The position numbers were made by a program, and so were the translations under genes. A stretch of 64,000 bases of DNA. Source: Haematobia irritans (Eukaryota > Arthropoda > Insecta > Diptera > Muscidae). The notes below the pieces were generated by a model that was given only the letters and a program-made list of their open reading frames with translations, did not search any database and was not told the origin of the DNA. The stretch is taken from assembly GCF_050003625.1 (NCBI RefSeq), contig NC_134397.1, positions 263,494,070-263,558,069 of the forward strand, read 5' to 3'. Of the stretch, positions 9,942 to 21,515 are shown piece after piece. Each line of letters opens with the position of its first letter. Position 1 is the stretch's first letter.

Positions 9942-11828
9942 ATGACTATGTTTGTGTAGATTATTCTGTTGATTTTATTCAGAGGCAAGATGCTCCAAGT
10001 GAGATGTGGGAAACTTACGTTTTACATTTCAGTGAAATTTTGATCATTACCATGGGAAGTACCAGAATTGTGATTGCAATTATTTAAAATTGCAAAAATG
10101 GCCACGGTATAATCTTCATAGAAGAAGTATCATAGATTTGTCTCAAATTACCGAATTATTTTCAGCGACCAATCCCAATCCTTATGACATCCGACTCACT
10201 TAGCTCGACTTAAGATTGCACTTTATTCTAAGCCAATTATCCACAAATGTTAGACATTGCAAAGCAGGCAGGAAATTTCTTCTATTTGTTCCACATATCT
10301 ACGATAAATGACTACAGTTTGTTTGCTGCCTAAGTGCACATAGTTAATCTGTTGTGGCATCTATGTGGCAATATTAATGTTGGATATTTATCAATATAAT
10401 CCGGGTTAACGAATATTGCAATACCCTGAAGACAACCAAACAGAGCAGAGAAAAGCAAGAGAGTAGGAAAGACAGACACAAACAGATGCTTAGTTCGATA
10501 CAAAAAAACAGACTATACTAAAGACTACCGCTACGGAGGAACAAATAGGAATGCCATCTGAGAAATATAAATTCAAAGGAAAAATAGGACAAACAATTAT
10601 GAAAATAATGATTTACACAAAATTTTGGGTATATAATAAGTTAAAAATAAATTAAAATTTTTATTTGTAATTAATTTTCAAACAATTTGTGTGTCACACA
10701 ATATTCAACGACATCTCTATTTATGAAGCAATAAAAAAATACATGCATCCATACAATACAATTGATAGTATTGCAGTAACTATCGACACTATGTTGCAAT
10801 GTATAATTGTGTGAATGTGCAGATTAATTCAAAATCCATATATCATGACAAGAAAAAAATTGCTTAATAATATTTATGACATATATAATGACAAGTACTC
10901 ATATTAACTGAAGAAGATGAGGAAAATTGTCCATTACTCTTTGGCGCCACTGCATTGTTTATAGGGCATAAAACTAGTAAGTCAATCAACTCCAGACTTC
11001 CAAAGTGTTTCGATATTGGAAAATCCGGTAACCTCTTAAATAAGTACTATGACCAAGATCTATTATCTAATTTTGTGGGTTGAAGTGATTTTAAAAGTTC
11101 AATTGCCTAAACGTTTTAGTTTACTCAAAATTTTTAACAAAGAGTTCAATGAATGAATTGTTTGTTGTTGGAGGTTTCGCAATGAAAAAACAAAATCCAA
11201 AATTAACAATTGTTACCATTAAATAGTTTATAATTATTGAATCTACAAAAAACAATAAAGCACTTGTGTTCTGAAGATGTTTCACCTTCAACTTGTTGTA
11301 TGAACCAAACGTGAGCTTGAATTTCAAGATGAATTTTAATATTGGGTCAACGTAACCTATGTTATGGAAGGAAAATGAGATCATTCTGTGATTACAAATA
11401 AACTAAAAAATTTTTACAATTATTTACCATATATTAAAAGAGCAGATATGCTCCAGTGAAAATGATCAATCAATTCATACAGGAAACAAATGTTCGAAAC
11501 ATAGTTTGTAAAGCCTTAGATAATAATTGTCACCAAAAAAAGTTTTAATTGGAAAAAATACTTCATAAATAAAACGGAAAGTCGTTTGTCCGGAGCTTCA
11601 ACTTCGGTCTCCAGAACAAAAACAGTATCCCCAAGTTGTGATAAGGAATTGTTAGGAATTTGTGTTACCACCAATGACTTTTATATTATGTATTTATATT
11701 ATGAAAAAGTTTAAAACTCGTCCAGATAGTGTGTAGAAGTCTAGAAATTAAGCAATAGCGAGAACAGCTGTAGAGTCAACCGAGATATATTAGGATGACA
11801 TTCTCATGACGATATGATATACAGGGTG
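9942..11828. other. AT-rich stretch, nothing recognised
   Basis: Unique-looking AT-rich DNA. No transposon ends, tandem arrays or convincing coding frames. An open frame on the minus strand at 11121-11384 has no recognisable motif. This is one of the longest segments that could be ordinary host intergenic or intron sequence. Confidence 0.5.
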
Positions 11829-11875
11829 GGTTAGATTAGGTTAGGTGGCAGCCCGATGTATCAGGCTCACTTAAC

Positions 11876-13097
11876 TAACACATAGATGGCGTCGCTAGTA
11901 TTAAATGCATATTATTTTTATATAGTACCAACCTTCAAATGATGCGTGTCAAAATTTGACGTCTGTAAGTCAATTAGTTTGTGAGATAGAGCGTCTTTTC
12001 TGAAGCAACTTTTGTTATTGTGAAAAAAATGGAAAAAAGGGAATTTCGTGTTTTGATAAAATACTGTTTTCTGAAGGGAAAAATACGGTGGAAGCAAAAA
12101 CTTGGCTTGATAATGAGTTTCCGGACTCTGCCCCAGGGAAATCAACAATAATTGATTGGTATGCAAAATTCAAGCGTGGTGAAATGAGCACGGAGGACGG
12201 TGAACGCAGTGGAATCCCGAAAGAGATGGTTACCGACGAAAACATCAAAAAAATTCACAAAATGATTTTGAATGACCGTAAAATTAAGTTGATCGAGATA
12301 GCAGAGGCCTTAAAGATATCAAAGGAACGTGTTGGTCATATCATTCATCAATATTTGGATATGCGGAAGCTCTGTGCATAATGGGTGCCGTGCGAGCTCA
12401 CGTTTGACCAAAAACAACAACGTGTTGATGATTCTGAGCGGTGTGCGCAGCTGTTAACTCGTAATACACCCGAGTTTTTCCGTCGATATGTGACAATGGA
12501 TGAAACATGGCTCCTGAGTCCAATCGACAGTCGGCTGAGTGGACAGCGACCGGTGAACCGTCTCCGAAGCGTGGAAAGACTCAATAGTCCGCTGGCAAAG
12601 TAATGGCCTCTGTTTTTTGGGATGCGCATGGAATAATTTTTATCGATTATCTTGAGAAGGGAAAACCCCTCAACAGTGATTATTATATGGCGTTATTGGA
12701 GCGTTTGAAGGTCGAAATCGCGGCAAACCGGCCCCATATGAAGAAGAAAAAAGTGTTGTTCCACCAAGACAACGCACCGTGCCACAAGTCATTGAGAACG
12801 ATGGCAAAAATTCATGAATTGGGCTTCGAATTGCTTCCCCACCCACCGTATTCTCGGGGTCTGGCCCCCAGCGACTTTTTCTTGTTCTCAGACCTCAAAA
12901 GGATGCTCGCAGGGAAAAAATTTGGCTGCAATGAAGAAGTTATCGCCGAAACTGAGGCCTATTTTGAGGCAAAATCGAAGGAGTACTACCAAATCATTGT
13001 ATCGCTCTTGAAAGGAACTATGTTGAATAATAAAAACGAATTTTGACAAAAAAATGTGTTTCTCTTTGTGAGACCGGGGACTTATCAACCAGCCTGT
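11876..13097 (+). mobile_element. mariner element inserted into SINE copy 3
   Basis: The right terminal repeat AGACCGGGGACTTATCAACC ends at 13097, directly before the TA and SINE body (TATTCAGTCC) expected for a mariner TA target. The left end starts abruptly in ACACATAGATGGCG without the matching inverted repeat, so about 25-30 bp of the left terminus is missing and the copy could not be mobilised even in trans by normal end pairing. The non-coding leader 11880-12028 and the transposase frame follow. Confidence 0.85.
12029..13046 (+). pseudogene. mariner transposase (D,D34D), broken
   Basis: The start is the ATG at 12029. The N-terminal part has paired helix-turn-helix features (AKTWLDNEFP...STIIDWYAKFKRGEMSTEDGER, read in segments). 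The catalytic triad residues are all present: Asp in TMDETW (about 12499), Asp in HQDNAP (12768-12770) and Asp in APSD (12873-12875). The last two are separated by exactly 34 residues. The usual YSPDLAPSD signature reads YSRGLAPSD. The frame is broken by a one-base loss near 12080, a stop at 12379-12381, a small deletion after DETW near 12510, and a TAG near 12588. The total of about 340 residues matches a full-length mariner transposase. It is recent enough to read end to end, but inactive. Confidence 0.92.
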
Positions 13098-13298
13098 TAT
13101 TCAGTCCATTGTGATTACCACATGTTGGTGAACTTCTCTCTTATCACTGAGTGCTGCCCGATTCCATATTAAGCTCAATGACAAGGTACCTCCTTTTTAT
13201 AGCCGAGTCCGAACGGCGTTCCACATTGCAGTGAAACCTCTTAGAGAAGTTTAGAAACCCTCAGAAATGTCACCAGCATTACTGAGGTGGGATAATCC

Positions 13299-13652
13299 AA
13301 AGATTATATATTGTAGGAAGATAAGAAATTAGCTACTGAGGAGATCGAACCATTTACCAGATTAGTTTAATACTCGAACCAAACGCGTATACGACAAGTA
13401 ATGGCATAGCATTAAAATGCAAATAAAAAGAAATTAAGTGCACGAAATAAATTTCCATAAAGGAGAAAATGTAATTTTTTTGTTGTTGCCTAAAATTTAA
13501 CATTGTTTCATTAAGAAAATTAAATTTTTCATTTAAAAAATATAAACGAAAAACAACTAAAAGATTACAAACATGTATTGAACTAACATGGTAAATGCAA
13601 CATTTGGTATGACGCAAGCCAATTTCATATCTTCCTCAAGTTTATAATCTTT
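13299..13652. mobile_element. TIR element with about 10-bp target duplication in SINE copy 3
   Basis: The inverted ends AAAGATTATA...AGGAAGATA pair with about 20 of 24 bases. GGGATAATCC occurs immediately on both sides (13289-13298 and 13653-13662) and only once in intact SINEs. A 9-11 bp duplication suggests a Mutator-like superfamily, but no transposase is present. The interior is AT-rich and non-coding. Confidence 0.8.
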
Positions 13653-13939
13653 GGGATAATCCACGGCTGAAAAACTTTTAGATGTTCGGTCGAAGCAGGA
13701 ATCGAAACCACGACCTTGTGCATGCAAGGCGGACATGCTAACCTTTGCACCACGGTGGCTCCCGCAATGGTAGAAATTTATTCGTGAGCTGAACGTATCG
13801 CGAGAACACATATTGAAAAATTAGCTTGGTCTAAAACCTAGAAATTCCGAGACACAAAAAAAAAAATAAATCGGAAAGAGGCAAGAAGTTGCTTCGCTTC
13901 CACGTACCGAATTTGGTTTAAACCGAGGTGACATCATTC

Positions 13940-14330
13940 CAAATAGAGCATTTTGGGAAAAATCAAAATGACCAAGTTAATTTATACCTCCGGTTGGCTA
14001 TCAGAACTCAAGTGCCTCTGATGTTAACGTAACTGCAGATGCTCGCTCCCCGCTAGCATTCCTCGACCGTGGGGTCAAACTAAATGTCGAATATCATCGG
14101 GAAAATGTCCTACAGATAGTATTGAAGCACTGGACAGACACCATCGCATCAGTCGTCAATCAAGAATGACTTAAAAAGGCGGTTTATCACTTCATTTCTA
14201 CCATACAATGGCCACCAAAACCATCACCAATCGATAATCCCAAGTCCAACCAAATTCTGAAGTTGTTCGAAAAGCACAACTTTAAAAACACTTCCAAAAA
14301 TGTTCTTTATTTCAACTAAACATGAAGTAA
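13940..14330 (+). pseudogene. Tc1-like transposase, central fragment
   Basis: From 14023 the plus strand reads VNVTADARSPLAFLDRGVKL, then EYHRENVLQIVLKHW and, after a stop, LKKAVYHFISTIQWPPKPSP. These match the middle of a Tc1/mariner-superfamily transposase up to the WPP..SPDLNP block, here decayed. It carries stops and is separated from its C-terminus (14796-14918) by a different repeat. Confidence 0.7.
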
Positions 14331-14795
14331 TTCAATATTTTATTAATTAAATTTTTTACAACTCGGTTTATTTCATATTTTTAATGGGCTATTTGAACTT
14401 TTTGTTGTTGTTTCAAATCGGTTAAAAACAGAGTAATAAAACATAGTAAAAAATATTAATTAAATGTTGCAAATTATTAAAATGTTGCCAAGATATCCAT
14501 TCTAGAAAAATTTTTAAAAAAATATTTGAAGTCAAATGTTTCAGACAAGCGTTAGAATGCATTAAAAATCATAAAAAAATTATAAAAATTATTTATTTGA
14601 CAAAATATCACCGAATTTTTGAATTCACATCCAAAACACTGAATTCGCGTGGCACCTTAAGAAGTGTGCAACTTCAGTGCAACGACTGTTCAAATGGTGG
14701 ACATCCGTCCTATGACAAGCCCATGTTAAATTCGCTGCCGCATCCATAAAGAACATTTTCACTACTTTTTGGGCGATGCTTTTTTTTTTTTTGCT
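14331..14795 (+). repeat. Dispersed repeat X, copy 1
   Basis: Shares several blocks with 52165-52560, for example GTGCAACGACTGTTSAAATGG followed by CATCCGTCCTATGACAAGCC, and the CATCCAAAACACTGAATTCG block with the reverse strand of 43452-43475. It is non-coding and looks inserted inside the Tc1-like transposase relic. Ends are not defined. Confidence 0.6.
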
Positions 14796-14918
14796 GGGAG
14801 ACGACGCTTCGACGGGAGTGGGCCAAAATATCGCAGAACCATTTTCGTGCAGCGTGTGATGACAATATCGGTCGTTGAAGTCCATAACTAGTGCCAATGG
14901 TAGCCCATACGACCTATC
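14796..14918 (+). pseudogene. Tc1-like transposase, C-terminal fragment
   Basis: Reads EWAKISQNHFRAACDDNIGRLKSI, in segments. This matches the C-terminal EWAKIPxxxFRAxCxxFxxRL block of the other copies at 56570-56660 and 29480-29560. It directly abuts the 5' end of HINE B. Confidence 0.65.
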
Positions 14919-14919
14919 A

Positions 14920-16838
14920 TTTTTATACTCCTCCACCATAGGATGGGGGTATATTAACTTTGTCATTCCGTTTGTAACACATCGAAATATTGCTCTAAGA
15001 CCCCATAAAGTGTACATATTCTGGGTCGTGGTGAAATTCTAAGTCGATCTGAGCATGTCCGTCCGTCCGTCTGTTGAAATCACACTAACATCCGAACGAC
15101 ACAAGCTATCGACTTGAAACTTGGCACAAGTAGTTGTTATTGATGTAGGTTGGATGGTATTGCAAATGGGCCATATCGGTCTACTTTTAGGTATAGCCCC
15201 TATATAAAATTTGGCTTGCGGGGACTCTAAGAGAAGCAAATTTCATCCGATCCGTCTGGAATTAGGTACATGGTGTCAGCATATGATCTCTAACAACCAT
15301 GCACAAATTGGTCCATACCGGTCCATAATTATATATAGCCCCCATATAAACCGATCCCCCGATTTGGTTTGCGGAGCCTCTAAGAGAAACAAATTTCATC
15401 CGATCCGGCTGAAATTTGGTACATGGTGTTAGTATATGGGGTCTAACAACCATGCAAAAATTGGTCCATATCGGTCCACAATTATATATAGCCCCCATAT
15501 AAACCCATCCCCAGATTTGGCTTGCGAAGCCTCTAAGAGAAGCAAATTTCATCCGATCCGGCTGATATTGCAAATGGGCCATATCGGTCCACTTTTACGT
15601 ATAGCCCCCATATAAACGGACCCCCAAATTTGGCTTGCGGGGTCTCTAAGAGAAGCAAATTTCATCCGATCCGGTTGAAATTAGGTGCATGGTGTCAGCA
15701 TATGATATCTAACAACCATGCAAAAATTGGTCCACATCGGTCCACAATTATATATAGCCCCCATATAAACCGATCACCAGATTTGACCTCCGGAGCCTAT
15801 AAGAGAAGCAAATTTCATCCGATCCGGCTAAAATTTTGTACATGGTGTCAGCATATGATCTCTAATAGCCATGCACAAATTGGTCCATATCGGTCCATAA
15901 TTATATATAGCGCCCATATAAACCCATCCCCAGATTTGGCTTGCGGAGCCTCTAAGAGAAGCAAATTTCATCCGATCCGGTTGAAATTAGGTACATGGTG
16001 TCAGCATATGATCTCTAACAACCATGCAAAAATTGGTCCACATCGGTCCATAATTATATATAGTCCCCATATAAACCGATTCCCCGATTTGGCTTGCGGA
16101 GCTTCTAAGAGAAGCAAATTTCATCCGATCCGGCTGAAATTTGGTACATGGTGTTAGTATAGGGTCTATAACAACCATGCAAAAATTGGTCCACATCGGT
16201 CCACAATTATATATAGCCCCCATATAAACCAATCTCCAGATTTGACCTCCGGAGTCTCGTTAGTATATAATATTTAACAACCATGCCAAAAGTGGTCCAT
16301 ATCAGTCCATAATCATATATAGCCCCCATATAAACCGATCCCGAGATTTGATTTTGGAGCCACTTGGAGGAGCAAATTTCATCCGAGTCAGTTAAAATTT
16401 GGTACATTGTGCTAGTATATGGCCGTTAACAACCATGCCTAACTAGGTCTATATCGGTCTTTAGTTATATATAGCCCTCAGATAAATAGATCCCCAATCA
16501 CACAAAAATTGGTCCATATCAAGTTCATAATTGTATATATTTAGCCCACATATAAGCGACCCCCATATTTCAATTCTGGCTCTCTACGTACCGTGCAAAA
16601 GTCCATATCGATTCGAAATTATTTGTAGACTTACCTATACATAACATACCTTTTTTGTCTAATATATACCATGTATGGACTCACAATTTAGAAAACATTA
16701 TGTTAAGAAGTTTTAAGATACCACAACCCAATTAATTCGTTTGTGGATGACAGTTTTTCGTAAAAGTTTCAACGCAATCCATGGTGGAGGGTACATAAGA
16801 TTCGGCCTGGCCGATCTTACGGCCGTATATACTTGTTT
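14920..16838 (+). mobile_element. HINE-like element B, family 1
   Basis: Runs from the 5' end with CCTCCACCATAGG at about 14928 to the hairpin GGCCTGGCC and tip TATATACTTGTTT at 16838. It contains a GTCC tetranucleotide run (15058-15070) and about nine 153-bp modules with the core CATATCGGTCCATAATTATA. It has no 29-bp array. The antisense frame of the modules is open over long parts (for example 16232-15987 and 15582-15262). The conserved tail region has a CAG to TAG change near 15040 on the antisense strand. Confidence 0.8.
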
Positions 16839-18572
16839 GCATTTGAAAAAAATGAAAAAATAAAGCACTTTATTTTGTTGCAAAAATAAAGTTTCTTTAC
16901 ATCGGCGTATGGGCGCCCAAAAATATGCTCTATAAATATAACTGATTATATGGGTTGCTTGTGCGTTAATGACATTAACAGCCACGTAGCCCAGTTCGAT
17001 ACTCCGTAAAATTTAAAAATATATATAAAATCGAAAAATAAGCACGTCTTCCTCATTGTTTGTATTGCAAATAATAGCGGTAAAAACTAAATAAAGCTCA
17101 TGGGGAAAAAATGGGGACAATCTACATATATAAAATTGTTTTCACATCCTCTAAAACAGTCAACATTTTTCCACAAAAAGTATATACTTTTCTTCCAAAC
17201 AAATTGCCTTACAGCAAAAAGCAAATGGTAAACGATGATTGTTTGTCTAAATTTTCTCTTTAGAGGAACGAATTTTGTTTCGTGTATACGTATTAAAATG
17301 CTACACATTAGTCGGTTTTAGCCAACATAAAATGTCGATTTGTATCGATTTTTATAAATAGCATAAGTCGATTAGTCGAGTTTGAAGATTTCAAAAACTC
17401 AATTTCGTTTTTTCGTTTATAATTTTACAAGTAAAAAAAATATTTTGAAATTTATAAACTCAAAAGTTTCTCGTAACAAAGATCCAACCCGATAAAAATC
17501 ACATCTATTATCTGTGAATGACAAGCATATCATTTACTTTGTGTCTATCAATGTTGCTCTGCATTAAAGGTAGTTTTCTATAATTTTCGTGTATCATCAA
17601 CGTTGGCAGACAACTTTCACTTGTTTATTTCGATCAGAATTTGGAGTAAAGCCCAAAATTGGAATTATTTCGAAAATGAAATCATTTTCTAAATGATTTA
17701 CAATGAAATCAAAGACAAGTGAAAAATAATGGAAAGTTTTTTTCTACAGTCCATAATTCATTTCGAGATTTCAAAATGAAAAAAAAAAACTAAAGGTAGG
17801 CTACAAAATTCCACTCACATATTTCAAATAGTTAAGACCGCCAAATAAGTATATGTAGAATAATTTTCATATTTTATTACAATTTCCCAAGCATCCCATT
17901 TTTATTCATAGTTTTGTTTTGTCATGCTTTTACATGCTTCAAGAGATAACACTCGATCGAGTAAATGTTTCCACGCATCAAACATAAAATGACGAGTTTT
18001 ATGAGGCGCCAACAATAATCTTGACATAGAAAACGGGCATGTATTTCCTGAACATCCGTTCGCTGGCATGGCATCTTCATAGTCTATCAACTAATTAATG
18101 TTGTGTTTATGCATTTTCGACCATAATATGACGTTAATATTGGACCAGAGATTTTCCCTAAATTCTGAAATCTCTGAATGTGTTTGCCATCGCTTCATAA
18201 GATTCTTAATTTATGTGGCATCAGTGTTAATTGCATAATGTGTAGCATTTCCACCTTTGCCTTTCATTCTTAAGATTAACACTTTCAAGTCAGATAAAAA
18301 AAAAAATAATATACGATGATATTTTTGAAATAGTAATAACAAATAACAACAAAAACTATAAAATATAATAATAAACTATCGTAGATGTAGAAAGAGGTGA
18401 CCAAGGTGAAATTCTTAGAGATAAATGTAATGTCGAAAATAGATTTGGGGAGCATGGCGTTACATATGTTAGCCTTCGTTGAGATATTATTAACAAATTC
18501 TTGATAATTATTGTGAGCACTTAAAATTTAATTTTCACAAAGTCTCAAACCTTACATCTGACTAAAGGGGAA
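16839..18572. other. AT-rich stretch, nothing recognised
   Basis: No repeats with defined ends and no coding motifs. A 15-base match to 18S rRNA at about 18400 was judged accidental. Confidence 0.5.
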
Positions 18573-18608
18573 TGGAGCCCTAGTGACGCAATGGATAGCA
18601 TAACCGCC
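18573..18608 (+). repeat. Decayed SINE head
   Basis: GGAGCCCTAGTGACGCAATG followed by GATAGCAT aligns with the first 35 bases of the SINE (A-box region) with several changes. It ends where the 29-bp satellite element starts. Only the head survives. Confidence 0.5.
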
Positions 18609-21515
18609 ACTCGTACCAAAAATAAACTACCAAAATTTGAGGAAAATTTTAACGAAAATTGTGCAAAAAAAAATATTCTGAAGTTTTTGTAAAATTTTTA
18701 TAATTAGTATGATGTTTTTTAAATGTTTTTTTTTATTCAAAAGAAATTTCGTCAAAATTTTATTTCTATAGAAAATTTTGTCAAAATTTTATTTCCATAG
18801 AAAATTTTGTCAAAATTTTATTTCTATAGAAAATTTTATCAAAATTTTATTTCTATAGAAAATTTGGAAAACATTTTATTTCTTTAGAAAATTTTGTTTA
18901 AATTTTACTTTTATACAAAATTTTGTCAACATTTTATTTCTATAGAAAATTTGGTCAAAATTTTATTTCTATAGACAATTTTGTTAAAATTTTATTTCTA
19001 CAGAAAATTTTGTAAAAATTTTATTTCTATAGAAAATTTTGCCAAAATTTTATTTCTTTAGAAAACTTTGTTTAAATTTTACTTTTATACAAAATTTTGT
19101 CAACATTTTATTTCTATAGAAAATTTGGTCAAAATTTTATTTCTATAGACAATTTTGTTAAAATTTTATTTCTATAGAAAATTTTGTTAAAATTTTATTT
19201 CTATAGAAAATTTTGTCAACATTTTATTTCTATAGAAAATTTGAACAAAATTTTATTTCTATAGAAAATTTGGTCAACATTTTATTACTGTAGACAATTT
19301 TGTCAAAATTTTATTTCTATAGAAAATTTTTTCAACATTTTTTTCTATAGAAAATTTTGTCAATATTTTATTTCTATAGAAAATGTTGTCAAAATTTTAT
19401 TGCTATAGAAAATTTTGTCAAAATTTTATTTCTATAGCAAATTTTGTCAAAATTTTATTTCTATGTAGAATATTTTGTCAAAATTTTATTTCTATAGAAA
19501 ATTTTGTCAACATTTTATTTCTATATAATATTTTGTAAAAATTTTATTTCGACATTTTTATTTTTTTTTTTTTTTTGGACTTTGTCACAATTTTACTTCT
19601 ATACAAAATTTTGTCAAAATTTTATTTCTAAAAAAAAAAAGAAGAAAATTGTATCAAAATTTTATTTTTATAGAAAATTTGGAAAACATTTTATTTCTTT
19701 AGAAAATTTTGTTTAAATATTACTTTTATACAAAATTTTGTCAACATTTTATTTCTATAGAAAATTTGGTCAAAATTTTATTTCTATAGAAAATTTTGTC
19801 AAAATTTTATTTCTGTAGACAATTTTGTCAAAATTTTATTTCTATAGAAAATTTTTTCAACATTTGATTTCTATAGAAAAGTTTTTCAACATTTTTTTCT
19901 ATAGAAAATTTTGTCAAAATTTTATTTCTATAGAAAATGTTGTCAAAATTGTATTTCTATAGAGAATTTTGTCAAAATTTTATTTCTATATAGAATATTT
20001 TGTCAAAATTTTATTTCTATAGAAAATTTTGTCAACATTTTATTTCTATATAAAATTTTGTTAAAATTTTATTTCTATAGCAAATTTTATCAAAATTTTA
20101 TTTCTATAGAAAAATTGGAAAACATTTTATTTCTTTAGAAAATTTTGTTTAAATTTTACTTTTATACAAAATTTTGTCAACATTTTATTTCTATAGAAAA
20201 CTTTGTCAATATTTTATTTCTATAGAAAATTTGACAAAATTTTATTTCTGTAGACAATTTTGTCAAAATTTTATTTCTGTAGACAATTTTTTCAAAATTT
20301 TATTTCTATAGAAAATTTTGTCAAAATTTTATTTCTATAGAAAATTTTGTCAAAATTTTATTTTTATAGAAAATTTTTTCAAAATTTTATTTCTATAGAA
20401 AATTTTGTCAAAATTTTGTTTCTATAGAAAAGTTTGTCAACATTTTATTTCTATATAAAATTTTGTAAAAATTTTATTTCTATATAAAATTTTGTAAAAA
20501 TTTTATTTCGATATTTTTATTTCTATAGACTTAGTCACAATTTTACTTCTATACAAAATTTTGTCAAAATTTTATTTCTATAGAAAATTTGGTAATTTTT
20601 TTTTTATTTCTATAGAAAATTTGGTAAAAATTTTATTTCCATAGAAAATTTTGACAAACATTTTTTCCATTAAAAATGAAGTAAGAGGAAGCACGCTCAA
20701 AATAAACCCACCCAACTGGGTTTATTTTATCGATGATTTGATGGTGACAAAGGAAAAGAATTTATTTCGGCATAAGCCGACTATCATAAACCTTTGTTCG
20801 GAAGGTTCAATTGTGGTTCACTTTGGGTTTAGCGAACTGCCTGAATTTATTCTGATAATTGATTGATAGTTTTGCTGAAAGTAGAGGGTGCTGATGAGGA
20901 ATGTGGTAACTCTGCAACGTGCGTCCATCCAACCATCTTGCAGTCTATAGGACTTTGCCCAAATAAATTTGGCAAACATCCTTTTCCTCTGTTGGTTAAG
21001 CTACTCTTGTAGTTTTATCTCTATAGAAAATTTTTTCTACATTTTAAGTCTACAGAAAATTTTTGTCAAAAATTTATTTCTATAGAAAATTTTGTCAAAA
21101 TTTCATTTCTATAGAGAATTTTGTTAAGATTTTATTTCTATAGAAAATTTTGTACATTTTTTTTTTCTATAGAAAATTTTGCCTAATTTTATTTCAATAG
21201 AAAATTTTTGTCACAATATTATTTCTGTATAAAATTTTATTTCTATAGAAAATTTTGTCAAAATTTTATTTCTATAGATAATTTTGTCGAAATTTTATTT
21301 CTATAGACTTTACTACAATTTTACTTATATAGAAAATTTTGTCAAAATTTTATTTATAGAAAAGTTGCCAAAATTTTATTTTTATAGAAAATTTTGTCAA
21401 AATTTTATTTCTATAGTAAATGTTGTCAAATTTTTTTCGTTTTTTATTTCTATAGAAAATTTAGTTAACATTTTATTTCTATAGAAAATTTTGTCAAATT
21501 TTCATTCTATTTTTG
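18606..21515 (+). repeat. 29-bp minisatellite array, with higher-order structure
   Basis: The left edge GCCACTCGTACC resembles the TIR of the complete element at 53544. Then about 80 units of the 29-bp repeat run, interrupted at 20683-21016 by a foldback-family sequence. Each unit has the palindrome TTTCTATAGAAA and the near-palindrome ATTTTGTCAAAAT. A multi-unit block containing GTTTAAATTTTACTTTTATA recurs near 18890, 19070, 19710 and 20145, so the array grew by copying groups of units. The right end has no TIR. Confidence 0.85.
20683..21016 (+). repeat. Foldback-family repeat, single arm
   Basis: One copy of a roughly 350-bp dispersed sequence running from GAGGAAGCACGCTCAAAATA to GGTTAAGCTACTCTTGTAG. 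It is also present as inverted pairs at 31513-32150 and 34995-35810. It sits inside the satellite array and is older or more diverged than those copies. A 71-codon open frame (20651-20866) has no recognisable domain. Confidence 0.75.

Larger units (their letters stand above)
11829..13763 (-). mobile_element. tRNA-derived SINE, copy 3, split by two insertions
   Basis: One SINE in three pieces in the right order: tail 11829-11875, body 13098-13298 and head 13653-13763. A mariner separates the first two pieces and a 354-bp TIR element the last two. The head keeps A- and B-box sequence. Both insertions are younger than the SINE. Confidence 0.85.

Noticed and set aside
18395..18415. AGGTGAAATTCTTAGAG resembles a conserved stretch of 18S rRNA
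   Set aside because: Only about 15 bases match and the flanks do not continue as 18S, so it is chance.
18730..20660. Regular 29-bp repeats considered as a CRISPR array
   Set aside because: Units are head to tail without spacers, and the sequence is from an animal genome.
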